From: Nocardia vinacea NBRC 16497
GTDB lineage: Bacteria > Actinomycetota > Actinomycetes > Mycobacteriales > Mycobacteriaceae
Direction: 5' to 3'
Length of the DNA: 43,781 nucleotides
Assembly (NCBI RefSeq): GCF_000308835.1
Contig: NZ_BAGN01000161.1
Span: 1-43,781 of the forward strand
Shown here: piece after piece, positions 22,769-31,776 of the stretch
Numbering within the stretch: the stretch's first letter is position 1
Layout of the letters: each line of letters opens with the position of its first letter
Program-made: the position numbers and the translations under genes
Notes under the pieces: model-generated
The model's input: only the letters and a program-made list of their open reading frames with translations
Told to the model about the DNA's origin: nothing
Databases searched by the model: none

Positions 22769-23914
22769 TCAGCTCAGTTTCAGCGAACGGCCGATGATTT
22801 CCTTCATGATTTCGGTGGTGCCGCCGTAGATGGTCTGGACGCGGGCGTCCATGTAGGCCTTCGCGATCGGGTATTCCTTCATATAGCCGTAGCCGCCGTG
22901 CAGTTGCAGGCAGCGGTCGATGAGGTAGAGCTGCTCCTCGGTGCTCCACCACTTGGCCATGGCGGCATCCTCGACAGACAGCTTGCCCGCGTTGAGATCT
23001 TCGATGAAGCGGTCGACCAGGACGCGGACGGCGGTGGTCTTGGTGGCCAGTTCGGCCAGCACGAAGCGGGTGTTCTGCAGGGCGCCGATCGGCTTGCCGA
23101 AGGCCTTGCGGTCGCGCACGTACTGGATGGTCATCTCCAGGCAGGCTTCCATGGCCGCGGCCGCCATGACGGCGATCGACAGGCGCTCCTGCGGCAGATT
23201 GTTCATCAGGTGGATGAAGCCCATGCCCTCGGTGCCGAGCAGGTTCTTACCTGGAACGCGAACATCGGTGAAGCTCAGTTCGGCGGTGTCCTGCGCCTTG
23301 AGGCCGAGCTTGTCGAGGTTGCGGCCACGTTCGAAACCGGGCATGCCGCGTTCCACGACGAGCAGGCTGAAGCCCATCGCACCCTTGTCCGGATCGGTCT
23401 GGGCGACCACGATGACGATATCGGAGTTGATGCCGTTGGTGATAAAGGTCTTGGCGCCGTTGAGGATCCAGTCGTCGCCGTCGCGGACCGCGCGGGTCTT
23501 GATGCCCTGGAGGTCGGAGCCGGTGCCCGGTTCGGTCATCGCGATGGCGGTGATGATCTCGCCGGAACAGAAGCCGGGCAGCCAGCGCTGCTTCTGCTCA
23601 TCGTTGGCGAGTTCGAGCAGATAAGGCGCGATCACATCGTTGTGCAGGGCGAAGCCGAGGCCGGAGTACTGGCCGCGCACCGACTCCTCGGCGACGATCG
23701 CGTTGTAGCGGAAATCCTTGACCCCGCCGCCGCCGTACTCCTCGGGCATGGCCATGCCGAGGAATCCCTGTTTACCGGCCTCGAGCCAGACCGCGCGATC
23801 GACAATGCCCTGCTCTTCCCACTTCGCGTGATTCGGCGCGACGTGCTGATCGAGAAACTTGCGGAACGACTCCCGGAACAGCTCGTGTTCGGGTTCGAAC
23901 AGTGTGCGCTCCAC
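22769..23914 (-). CDS. Acyl-CoA dehydrogenase
   Basis: 381 residues, full family length. N-terminal helical domain (LFRESFRKFLDQHVAPNHAKWEEQG), middle beta domain with AMTEPGTGSDLQGIKT, and C-terminal helical domain with MKEYPIAKAYMDARVQTIYGG. FAD-dependent alpha-beta oxidation of an acyl-CoA. The GTG at 23914 has a strong ribosome site (AGGAGG, 4-5 nt spacing). By position relative to hflX-dapF-miaA it corresponds to mycobacterial fadE20 (Rv2724c), although two genes intervene here before hflX. Chain-length preference is unknown. Confidence 0.93.
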   Translation of the reverse strand: MERTLFEPEHELFRESFRKFLDQHVAPNHAKWEEQGIVDRAVWLEAGKQGFLGMAMPEEYGGGGVKDFRYNAIVAEESVRGQYSGLGFALHNDVIAPYLLELANDEQKQRWLPGFCSGEIITAIAMTEPGTGSDLQGIKTRAVRDGDDWILNGAKTFITNGINSDIVIVVAQTDPDKGAMGFSLLVVERGMPGFERGRNLDKLGLKAQDTAELSFTDVRVPGKNLLGTEGMGFIHLMNNLPQERLSIAVMAAAAMEACLEMTIQYVRDRKAFGKPIGALQNTRFVLAELATKTTAVRVLVDRFIEDLNAGKLSVEDAAMAKWWSTEEQLYLIDRCLQLHGGYGYMKEYPIAKAYMDARVQTIYGGTTEIMKEIIGRSLKLS

Positions 23915-24069
23915 GCCAACCTCCTAGTGACCCCACGGCCGGTCCACACCGACCCGTCGTTGCTACATACGGTACCCGGAACGAGAACCATCGTTTACTT
24001 CTGGGCCAGAAATCGTGGTCTCACCTGGACCGGCGGAGGTGGTTCGGCAAGTCGATCGGCAAACCCGAC

Positions 24070-25137
24070 CTAGGCAGGCAATCCCAGTCCCTGCGCGAGC
24101 ACGGGCCACGACGCCTTCAGCGCGTCTTCCCAATAGCCCCAGGAGTGGGTACCGGTGGGTTGGAAGTCGTAGGTGGCGGGGATGCCGAGTTGGTTCAGGC
24201 GGGTCTGCAGGTTGTGTGTGCAGTAGTTGCTTGCGGCTTCGAGTGCGCCGCCGACGGCGACCTGGTCGGCGAGGCCGCCGACGCCGGGCAGGGCGTGCTG
24301 GCCGTTGAGAGTGTCCCATTGGCCGGGGATACCGGTGCCGTCGGAGATGAACAGGTTCAGTCCGCGCAGTTGGTCGGCGTGCACGTACGGATCGTTGGCG
24401 GCCCACATCGGATCACCTTGCGGCCCATACATATTCGCCGAACGACCGCCACCCGCGGCGACCACGGCGTTGACGAAGTTGTAGCCGACGGGGTCGGCGA
24501 TCTGTGCACAACCACTGTAGGCGGCCACCGATTTGTAGAGGCCCGGTGCGGCGATGGGCAATTGCAGTACCGAAGTACCCGACATCGAGAGGCCCGCAAT
24601 CGCATTGGTGCCGTTCGCGCCGAGTCCGCTATCGATGAGCGGGGGCAATTCTTCGGTGAGGAAGGTCTTCCACATGTTCACGCCGAGCTCCGGATCGGGA
24701 GCGCGCCAGTCGGTGTAGTAGCTCCATTTACCGCCGACCGGTGTGACTACATTCACATCCTTGTCGTCGAAGAACTGCGCGGCATCGGTCCGCGCCTGCC
24801 AGGTCGCCGAATCCTCGCCGCCGCCGGCGCCATTGAGCAGATACAGCGTCGGGCGCGGTACGGACGTATCGGCCGGGCGCTGCACCTGGATCTCGATGTT
24901 CTTGCCCATGGCGGCCGAGTACACCTGCAGGGTCAGGTTGCGGTTGTCCTTGACCGCGACATCGGCGACATACGAGCCATCGGACGAGCGCGACGAGGTG
25001 AGCAATTTGCCGGTCGCGACGACCGGATCGGCGACGGTGTCCGCGGACGCGAGAAAGCCACCCGATGCGGCCGGAAATCCCACCAGAACTGCTGCTACAC
25101 CCGCTACCGCCGCCATACGCACTCTCGTTCCAGCCAT
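24070..25137 (-). CDS. Secreted antigen-85-like esterase / mycolyltransferase family protein
   Basis: 355 residues. A signal peptide (MAGTRVRMAAVAGVAAVLVGFPAA, cleavage near residue 30) is followed by an esterase-D/antigen-85 fold. VYSAAMGKNIEIQVQRP and PTLYLLNGAGGGEDS occupy the usual core strands. The nucleophile motif is AGLSMSGTS (Ser184), and the catalytic His is in TGTHSWGYW. Antigen 85 enzymes transfer mycolic acids to trehalose or arabinogalactan in the cell envelope. The Trp residues expected in the family are partly kept (NMWKTFLTEELPPLI). Supports a mycolic-acid-bearing host. It could be a plain esterase paralogue; the start at ATG 25116 is also possible. Confidence 0.87.
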   Translation of the reverse strand: MAGTRVRMAAVAGVAAVLVGFPAASGGFLASADTVADPVVATGKLLTSSRSSDGSYVADVAVKDNRNLTLQVYSAAMGKNIEIQVQRPADTSVPRPTLYLLNGAGGGEDSATWQARTDAAQFFDDKDVNVVTPVGGKWSYYTDWRAPDPELGVNMWKTFLTEELPPLIDSGLGANGTNAIAGLSMSGTSVLQLPIAAPGLYKSVAAYSGCAQIADPVGYNFVNAVVAAGGGRSANMYGPQGDPMWAANDPYVHADQLRGLNLFISDGTGIPGQWDTLNGQHALPGVGGLADQVAVGGALEAASNYCTHNLQTRLNQLGIPATYDFQPTGTHSWGYWEDALKASWPVLAQGLGLPA

Positions 25138-25182
25138 TCGGCCAAGGTATGGAGAGTTACTGACAAATAACTGAGAGCAGAC

Positions 25183-26082
25183 TCAGAACAGACTGCGCAG
25201 TCGGCCGAACAGGGTGCGACCTGGATCACGGTCGCGCTCGCTGAACAGGAACTTCAGTTCCTCCTCCAGCTCCTTGCGCACCACGTCACGCAGTTCCACC
25301 GCGGCGGCATGCATATCGGGCGCGTCCCGCCACGGCGTCGGATCGATCGGCGCACCGGCGGAGAAGTAGAAGCGCTCGGGACGCGGGATGCCGGTCGGTC
25401 CCACGCCGCGGATCAGCGGCGGGGTCAGGTCCCGGTTCAGACCGAGCGCCTCGACGGCCCAGCGCAGCGGTCGCATGACCGGATGGTCGCCGTCGAAGAC
25501 GATGTCGTAGGCGTCGTCGACGCCGATCATCGCCACCGGCACGATCGGCGCGCCCGCCTCGATCGCCATATGCGCGAAGCCGGAGCGGCCCTCCCACTTG
25601 AGGACGTACTTCTCGTTCTTGCGGCGCACCGCTTCTCGACCGCCGCCAGGGAACACGATGACGGCCTCGCCGCGCGCCAGCAGCGCCAGGCAGTTGCGGC
25701 GGTTGCCGCGCACCGTGCCGAAGTGGTGCAGCAGCTGACGGATGCCGGGCACATTGATGAGCACATTCTCGGCCAGCCCGCGGATCAGTCGACCGCGCCT
25801 GCGCAGCACCTCGGGCAGCAATAGCGGCGCATCGATACCGCCCATCAGATTGTGGTTGCCGACCAGCAGCACCGGCCCCTCGGCCGGAATGTTCTCCAGG
25901 CCGTAGAACCGCGGACTCGTCCACGCGCGCAGCGGCGCGAGCAGCGTGTCGAGCACCCGCATATCGGTATCGGTGAGCGAAACCGACAGTGGCGCACCAT
26001 CACTCAGCACCGACGCGGCGAGCGACGAATCACCGGAGCGCCGATCACCCGAATCGGCCGCACCGGAGTGGTCATGCGACAT
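25183..26082 (-). CDS. Lysophospholipid acyltransferase family protein
   Basis: 299 residues. Membrane-associated PlsC-like acyltransferase: the GNHNLMGGID block replaces the usual NHx4D motif, with VIVFPGGGREAVRRK as motif III (FPEG-like) and APIVPVAMIG as motif IV. The spacing between His and Asp is longer than in classical PlsC, as in the diacylglycerol/wax-ester-type branch. N-terminal 35 residues are low-complexity Ser/Asp/Gly. The ATG at 26082 has a strong AGGAGGG site. Likely acylates a glycerolipid or related acceptor. It sits between the antigen-85-like gene and hflX, which are separated from it by 45 and 291 bp. Confidence 0.87.
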   Translation of the reverse strand: MSHDHSGAADSGDRRSGDSSLAASVLSDGAPLSVSLTDTDMRVLDTLLAPLRAWTSPRFYGLENIPAEGPVLLVGNHNLMGGIDAPLLLPEVLRRRGRLIRGLAENVLINVPGIRQLLHHFGTVRGNRRNCLALLARGEAVIVFPGGGREAVRRKNEKYVLKWEGRSGFAHMAIEAGAPIVPVAMIGVDDAYDIVFDGDHPVMRPLRWAVEALGLNRDLTPPLIRGVGPTGIPRPERFYFSAGAPIDPTPWRDAPDMHAAAVELRDVVRKELEEELKFLFSERDRDPGRTLFGRLRSLF

Positions 26083-26373
26083 TTAACCCTCCTGATGTCG
26101 ATTCGATGACGATAGCGCAACGAATTCGCCTGTGTTGCACTGGATGTGCCCGGCATGCGCTACCGACCGGCCGGTCCGCGACCGAATCGGGCCGACTCCG
26201 GTGCGCCGTGTGGTCCGCAACCGCGATCGGCGACCGCTCACCGGTCCTCGCGGCCCACGATTCGACGGAACGTCGACACACCATTGCTGCGCGCCCCGTC
26301 AACGGCACTGCGTCCGACTGGTCCACTCGACGCCGTGCCCGATAACGACTCGACGGCCGATCGAGACCACAGC
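26083..26373. other. Intergenic region between hflX and the acyltransferase gene
   Basis: 291 bp with only the strong ribosome site of the acyltransferase at its left edge (AGGAGGGTTAA before ATG 26082, minus strand). No supported gene and no clear terminator hairpin after hflX. It presumably contains the acyltransferase promoter. Confidence 0.5.
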
Positions 26374-27954
26374 TCAGTGCGCGACACCATCGGCCTCGGG
26401 CGAACCCGCACCGTCCGGCTCGGACGATCCGCCGGCGTGCGCGAACGGTGACAGCGCCGCCGCCAGTGCGTGCGGAACGCGGGCGCGCACCCGGGTGCCG
26501 CCCTCCTCGTGCTCGGAGGTGGTGATGCGGCCGTCCGCATGGATGCGGGCGAGCAGATCGCCACGGGTGTAGGGCAGCAGCACACTGATTTCGACGTCGA
26601 GGCCGCCGAGCACCTCGGCGAGGCGCTCGCGCAGCTCGGTGATGCCGGTGCCCTTGTGCGCCGAAACGTAGGACGCGTCGGGCAGCATCGCGCGCAGCCG
26701 AGTGAGCTCGACCGGGTCGACCGCATCGATCTTGTTGACCACCAACAGCTCCGGCGGCGCCGGTGCCCCCGACTGCTTGATCACATCGGTGATCACCTCG
26801 CGGACCGCCTTGATCTGTTCAGCGGGTAGCGGGTCAGAACCGTCGACCACGTGCAGCAGCAGATCCGCGCCGGTGACCTCCTCCAGGGTGGACCGGAACG
26901 CCTCGACCAACTGGGTCGGCAGATGCCGCACGAATCCGACGGTATCGGTGAAGACGACCTCGCGGCCGTCGTCCAGTTCGGCACGGCGGGTGGTCGGATC
27001 CAGTGTCGCGAACAGTGCGTCCTGGACCAGCAGGCCCGCGCCGGTCAGCGCGTTCATCAGGCTGGATTTGCCCGCATTGGTGTAGCCGACGATGGCGACC
27101 GCCGGGATGCCGCTGGAAGTGCGACGGGCCCGCTTGGTATCGCGTGCGGTCTTCATCTCGCGAATCTCGCGGCGCAACTTGGCCATTCGCTCGCGAATGC
27201 GGCGACGATCGGTTTCGATCTTGGTCTCACCGGGACCACGCAGACCCACACCGCCGCCATTGCCGCCTGCGCGACCACCGGCCTGCCGGGACATGGACTC
27301 ACCCCAACCGCGCAGTCGCGGCAGCATGTATTCCATCTGGGCCAGCGATACCTGCGCCTTACCCTCGCTGGAGGTGGCGTGCTGGGCGAAGATGTCCAGG
27401 ATCAGTGCGGTTCGGTCGATCACCTTGACCTTGACGACCTTCTCCAGCGCGGTCAGCTGCGCCGGGGTCAGTTCACCGTCGCAGATCACGGTATCGGCGC
27501 CGGTTTCGAGTACCACGGCGCGCAGTTCGTCGGCCTTACCGGAACCGATATAGGTGGCCGGATCCGGCTTGTCGCGACGCTGGATCAGTCCTTCCAGCAC
27601 CTCCGAACCCGCGGTTTCGGCGAGTGCGGCCAGTTCGGCCATGCTCGCCTCGGCCTGTGTCGCGGTGCCCGTGGTCCAGACCCCGACCAGCACGACCCGC
27701 TCCAGTCGCAGCTGACGGTACTCGACCTCGGTGATATCGGTGAGCTCGGTCGACAGACCCGCGACACGCCGCAGCGAGGAGCGCTCGTCGAGCTGCATCT
27801 CGCCGACAGTCGGGTCGGCGGTCCACCCGGACCGCCGCATCCGCGCGGCGTGCTCGGCGACTACATCGCCGGTGTCTTCCGTCGTGTCCTCGACGGCCTC
27901 GACGTGGTCATTGTCGTCGGCCGGAGTGAATTCAAAAGTCTTCGATTTCGTCAT
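26374..27954 (-). CDS. hflX: GTPase HflX
   Basis: 526 residues. The HflX N-terminal nucleotide-binding domain (about 70-245) contains KPDPATYIGSGKADEL and the GPGETKIETDRR block. The GTPase domain has G1 GYTNAGKSS (290-298), G3 DTVGF and G4 NKID. HflX splits stalled 70S ribosomes in stress. Acidic, low-complexity extensions flank both ends (about 40 residues at the N-terminus, and GSSEPDGAGSPEADG at the C-terminus). Its place beside dapF and miaA matches the mycobacterial order. ATG 27954 has only a weak ribosome site, but no better start is near. Confidence 0.95.
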   Translation of the reverse strand: MTKSKTFEFTPADDNDHVEAVEDTTEDTGDVVAEHAARMRRSGWTADPTVGEMQLDERSSLRRVAGLSTELTDITEVEYRQLRLERVVLVGVWTTGTATQAEASMAELAALAETAGSEVLEGLIQRRDKPDPATYIGSGKADELRAVVLETGADTVICDGELTPAQLTALEKVVKVKVIDRTALILDIFAQHATSSEGKAQVSLAQMEYMLPRLRGWGESMSRQAGGRAGGNGGGVGLRGPGETKIETDRRRIRERMAKLRREIREMKTARDTKRARRTSSGIPAVAIVGYTNAGKSSLMNALTGAGLLVQDALFATLDPTTRRAELDDGREVVFTDTVGFVRHLPTQLVEAFRSTLEEVTGADLLLHVVDGSDPLPAEQIKAVREVITDVIKQSGAPAPPELLVVNKIDAVDPVELTRLRAMLPDASYVSAHKGTGITELRERLAEVLGGLDVEISVLLPYTRGDLLARIHADGRITTSEHEEGGTRVRARVPHALAAALSPFAHAGGSSEPDGAGSPEADGVAH

Positions 27955-28058
27955 ACATCATCCATGCTGCCACGAGTGCTGACCGATGCGCATTCGGTTA
28001 TCCCTGGACACGGCCGAGGCCGGTCCCGGCTGCTGCGCAGCAAGGCGTATCAGCGAGC

Positions 28059-28955
28059 TCAGCTCGGCGAATGCGACGACCACCAGTCTTCGGCAATCCG
28101 GCCCGTCGCAACCAGCACCGACGGTCCGCGCAACCGAGCCGCACCCTCGGCGAGGCGGACGGTGACCTCGCCACCGAGCACCCGGACGCGCACCTCACCG
28201 GTGTCGGTGGCGATGCGGAAACCGTCGGCGGCCAGAGCGGCCGCCGCGGCAGCGACGGTTCCGGTTCCGCAGGAACGGGTTTCGCCGACACCGCGTTCGT
28301 AGACGCGCATATCGACCGCGCCGTCGACCAATCCGGTCAGGATCTCGACATTCACGCCCTGCGGGAACAGATCCGGGTCGAAGCCGGGTGCGACGGTGAG
28401 ATCGAGTTTAGCGAGCGCGTCCACGGTCAGGCTCGCATCGACGCAGGCCAGGTGCGGATTGCCGACGTCGATGCCGATGCCGGGCAGCGCCCAACCACCG
28501 ATGGTCGCATTCGAGGAACCGAGCTCGCGAACGATGCCCATCCCCACGGTTACCTCGCCATTGGCAGGCCCACCGGAATGCACCGTGACCGGACGCGCCC
28601 CCGCGCGACTACCGACGACGTACTCCGTACGCGATTCGAGCCCCTTCGCCGCCAGGTAGTGCGCGAATACCCGCACCCCGTTGCCACACATCTCGGCGAT
28701 CGAGCCGTCGGCATTGCGATAGTCCATGAACCAGTCGGTGTCGGCGATACCCTCGGGAATCTCGGCGAGCACACCCGCGTCCCGCAGCGTGCCCGCCCGC
28801 GCCACCCGCAGCACACCGTCCGCGCCGAGTCCGCGGCGACGATCGCACAGCGCGGCGACCCGGTCCGGCGTCAGGTCCAGTCGGACCTCCGGATCGGGCA
28901 GCACCACGAAATCGTTCTCGGTGCCGTGGCCCTTGGTGAACTCGATATCCGACAC
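28059..28955 (-). CDS. dapF: Diaminopimelate epimerase
   Basis: 298 residues. Converts LL- to meso-diaminopimelate for lysine and peptidoglycan synthesis. The two catalytic cysteines are in EMCGNGVR (about Cys90) and RSCGTGTVA (about Cys229), in two pseudo-symmetric halves. KGHGTENDFVVL near the N-terminus is the family start block. GTG 28955 is preferred over ATG 28964 because GCAGGGAGA lies 9-10 nt before the GTG but almost touches the ATG. Second of the hflX-dapF-RNA methyltransferase-miaA cluster. Confidence 0.95.
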   Translation of the reverse strand: MSDIEFTKGHGTENDFVVLPDPEVRLDLTPDRVAALCDRRRGLGADGVLRVARAGTLRDAGVLAEIPEGIADTDWFMDYRNADGSIAEMCGNGVRVFAHYLAAKGLESRTEYVVGSRAGARPVTVHSGGPANGEVTVGMGIVRELGSSNATIGGWALPGIGIDVGNPHLACVDASLTVDALAKLDLTVAPGFDPDLFPQGVNVEILTGLVDGAVDMRVYERGVGETRSCGTGTVAAAAAALAADGFRIATDTGEVRVRVLGGEVTVRLAEGAARLRGPSVLVATGRIAEDWWSSHSPS

Positions 28956-28964
28956 GTCGCGCAT

Positions 28965-28973
28965 TCTCCCTGC
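28965..28973 (-). promoter_or_regulatory. Ribosome binding site deciding the dapF start
   Basis: GCAGGGAGA on the minus strand. Spacing suits GTG 28955 and is too short for the in-frame ATG at 28964. Confidence 0.55.
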
Positions 28974-29819
28974 TTATCGTCCTCGAACCAACGTACGGCG
29001 CTGCCGCGAAATTTCGTACAACGCGACCGCGGCGGCCGAGGGCGCACCGAGCGAGCTGGCGGTGCCACCCATCGGGATATAGACCATATCGTCGCAGGCC
29101 TCCTGCCAGGCCGCGCTCATGCCGCTGGTCTCATTGCCGACGACCAGGATCGTCGCCTCGGCGAAGTCGTAGTCGAAGACCGCATCCGCGCCGTTCTCAT
29201 CGGTGCCGACAATGCGGGTCGGGATGCCACGCTGGATCTGCCGGTCGCGGAATTCGAGCACCTGCGCGGGCCCGGCCGCACGGAAGATCGGCATGACGAA
29301 CAGCGAACCGGTGGATGCGCGGACCGCCTGCGGATCGTATTGGTCGGCACCGTGACCGGTGACGATGATGCCGCTGGCACCGAAGGCGTCGGCGGAGCGG
29401 ATGAGCGTGCCGAGATTGCCTGGCGAGTTGGGGCGATCGAAAACCACCACGACAGGTGGCGCTGTGTCACCGGGTTCACCGGGCTCGAAGGTGTCGAGCT
29501 CGGGTTGCCTGGATATCGCGACGGCCACCAATTCCGGTATGCCGGTGGACTTTTCGCCGAGTTCGGCCATCAGCTCCGGAACCAGGCCGACCTGCGGCAC
29601 GCCGCTGGTCTCCAGTAGTTCCCGGGCCCAACTCGACAGCTCCGGCGCGCCGAGGCGGTAGAGCATCGTCTCCAGCGGCCAGTCATTGGCGATCGCTTGA
29701 GTGATCGGGCGCACACCCTGCACCAGGAAGCGGCCGTCGCGGTGGCGCTTGGTCCGGTTGTTCAGATACGCCTGCCACACCTGGACCGAGGCGTTGCGGG
29801 TACTCACACGACGTGTCAC
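28974..29819 (-). CDS. SpoU/TrmH-family RNA 2'-O-methyltransferase
   Basis: 281 residues. N-terminal substrate-binding region (RRTKRHRDGRFLVQG-like: NRTKRHRDGRFLVQGVRPI). The SPOUT knot domain has motif 1 FDRPNSPGNLGTLIRSADAFG, motif 2 LVVGNETSGM and motif 3 IPMGGTASSLGAPSAAAVALYEI. Methylates ribose 2'-OH in rRNA or tRNA using SAM. GTG 29819 overlaps the TGA of miaA (GTGA), so it is coupled to the tRNA-modification gene; GTG 29807 is an alternative. It lies between dapF and miaA, which are adjacent in the mycobacterial order I recall. Confidence 0.9.
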   Translation of the reverse strand: MTRRVSTRNASVQVWQAYLNNRTKRHRDGRFLVQGVRPITQAIANDWPLETMLYRLGAPELSSWARELLETSGVPQVGLVPELMAELGEKSTGIPELVAVAISRQPELDTFEPGEPGDTAPPVVVVFDRPNSPGNLGTLIRSADAFGASGIIVTGHGADQYDPQAVRASTGSLFVMPIFRAAGPAQVLEFRDRQIQRGIPTRIVGTDENGADAVFDYDFAEATILVVGNETSGMSAAWQEACDDMVYIPMGGTASSLGAPSAAAVALYEISRQRRTLVRGR

Positions 29820-30733
29820 TGCGGGATCCGTTCCTTCTCTAGCAGGGACAACGCGGTCGCGACCAGACCGGGATCGGCGCCGTCCACCCACCGCACCCTG
29901 GGATCGCGGCGGAACCACGAGCGCTGCCGCCGGACATAGCGCCGGGTGCCGATCAGGGTGCGTTCCTGCGCGTGGTTCAGGTCGTATTCGTTGTCCAGGT
30001 ACGACAGGACTTGTGCGTAGCCGATCGCCCGGCGCGCCGTGACGCCCTCGCGCAGACCCTTATCGATCAGTCCGCGGACCTCGTCGACGAGACCGGCCTC
30101 GAACATCAGCGCGGTGCGCCGTTCGATGCGCGCGTCGAGTTCGGCGGTGTCGCGGTCCACTCCGATGATCACGGTGTCCCAGCGCGGTTTTCCGATGACC
30201 GGCGCCGAGGCCGCGAACGGGCGGCCGGTGAGTTCGACGACCTCGAGCGCGCGCACCATGCGGCGGCCGTCGGTGGGCAGGATGGTCGCCGCGGCCGCCG
30301 GATCGGCCGCTTTCAACGCTTCGTGCACAGCGCTGATGCCGCGCTCGGCCAGCAGTGCCTCCCACCGCGCACGGACCGTCGGATCGGTGGCCGGAAATTC
30401 CCAATCATCCAGCAGCGCTTGGACATACATCATCGAGCCGCCGACGATGACCGGCCTGCGGCCGCGCGCCATGATCTCGCGCACATCCACACTGGCCGCG
30501 GCCTGATAGGCGGCGACGGTTGCGGTTTCGGTGACTTCGAGGACATCGAGTTGGTGGTGCGGGATGTCCCGGCGTTCGGCGGGCAGGAGTTTCGCGGTGC
30601 CGACGTCCATGCCGCGATAGAGCTGCATTGCGTCGATATTCACGATTTCGCCGCCGAGTCGTTCGGCGAGATCGAGGCCGAGGTCGGATTTGCCGGTGGC
30701 GGTGGGCCCGACGACGGCGATCGGCGTTGTCAC
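29816..30733 (-). CDS. miaA: tRNA dimethylallyltransferase MiaA
   Basis: 305 residues. Adds a dimethylallyl group to A37 of tRNAs reading UNN codons. P-loop GPTATGKS (9-16), catalytic-site block IVNIDAMQLYRGMDVGTAK, and the tRNA-binding segment with DTVIIGVDRD and RAIGYAQVL. GTG 30733 has GGGAGGTG just upstream and overlaps the upstream TGA (GTGA). It works in one pathway with MiaB (35089-36645), which methylthiolates the same base. Confidence 0.96.
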   Translation of the reverse strand: MTTPIAVVGPTATGKSDLGLDLAERLGGEIVNIDAMQLYRGMDVGTAKLLPAERRDIPHHQLDVLEVTETATVAAYQAAASVDVREIMARGRRPVIVGGSMMYVQALLDDWEFPATDPTVRARWEALLAERGISAVHEALKAADPAAAATILPTDGRRMVRALEVVELTGRPFAASAPVIGKPRWDTVIIGVDRDTAELDARIERRTALMFEAGLVDEVRGLIDKGLREGVTARRAIGYAQVLSYLDNEYDLNHAQERTLIGTRRYVRRQRSWFRRDPRVRWVDGADPGLVATALSLLEKERIPQ

Positions 30734-31512
30734 CGATCACCTCCCGATGTGCGCCAGATGCTCACCTGATAGCCGACGCCGAACGGGGCATCGCTGTACA
30801 GGGTTTCGACGGATGGGGCGACCGAATCAGCGGCGAAAAGTCCAGCGAGCACCTGATAGGCCGCGCGGCCGGACAGCACGAGTTCGGCGCACAAGGCCGG
30901 ATCCAGAGCAAGCAGTCCGGCGGTATCGCCGTCGGCCAGGGCACGGTCCAGTTCGCGCTGCACGTCGGCGGCGCGCTCGTCGAGGTAGCCCGGCGCCTTG
31001 AGGGTCAAGGTCGCCGCACCGTCCGCCACGACGAGAACGCCCGCCTCCTCCGGCGAATCGTCCAGGGCGGAACGCAACTGCGCACCGATCCGGGCGCATT
31101 CGTCGGCGGGTGTGTCGACGGCGACGAGAGTCGTCGCGGCCACCGCCTCCGGCGCCACCTGACCACGCAACCACCCGGCGATCAGGGCGGGCAGCGGCTG
31201 CCGTGGATCCGCTGCGCCGGGCGTTTGCCGCGATCGCGACAGCGCGTCCGCCGAAAGCCCTACCTGTACGTCCGCACCGAAACCGCGGAAGGTGCCGACC
31301 GCATCCGGTCCGACGACCTGCGCGCCCGCGCCCACACCCACGACGGTCCAGTGCCGAGTCGTCGCGGCCAACGCGCCGACCGCGGCGAGTGCGGCCGCGC
31401 GCAACACCGCGGGCGCGTCATCGGGATCCGACCCGGCCGCGTGCGCGAGACCGCCGCAGAGCTCGGGCACCAGGATCGGCGGCGACGGGACCAGGGCCGC
31501 AATGGAGAACAC
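30730..31512 (-). CDS. Conserved actinobacterial protein (Rv2728c-like)
   Basis: 260 residues from GTG 31512, where the sequence FSIAALVPSPPILVPELCGG begins; this looks like the family N-terminus. The upstream frame to TTG 31599 has no ribosome site. The fold recalls the class III extradiol dioxygenase (LigB/Memo-like) superfamily, with VLVVADGAATLTLKAPGYLDERA and VLAGLFAADSV segments. Metal ligands cannot be confirmed. The gene is coupled to miaA by GTGA, as is the position of Rv2728c relative to miaA in mycobacteria. Function unknown. Confidence 0.8.
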   Translation of the reverse strand: MFSIAALVPSPPILVPELCGGLAHAAGSDPDDAPAVLRAAALAAVGALAATTRHWTVVGVGAGAQVVGPDAVGTFRGFGADVQVGLSADALSRSRQTPGAADPRQPLPALIAGWLRGQVAPEAVAATTLVAVDTPADECARIGAQLRSALDDSPEEAGVLVVADGAATLTLKAPGYLDERAADVQRELDRALADGDTAGLLALDPALCAELVLSGRAAYQVLAGLFAADSVAPSVETLYSDAPFGVGYQVSIWRTSGGDR

Positions 31513-31776
31513 GCCGTAACCGTAGTCGTTCGCCGAATGCGCGATCCACAGCACCGCTGCGGCGTCCGCAACGTCGGGGTTCGAGTGTCTATGCCGCAAA
31601 CTCGGCCGAGATTGATAGTGTTCGAGGTGCTACAACCCAGGTCATCACGGGTTGATTTCCCTGGGAATCATCAGTCGGAGGGCATTGATCGATGGTTTAC
31701 AGGGCTCGGACCGGGTTCAATGGAGTGAGCTAGGGCGTAACCAGGCAGCCGTGACGCGCGGCAGGGACGAGGAGCA

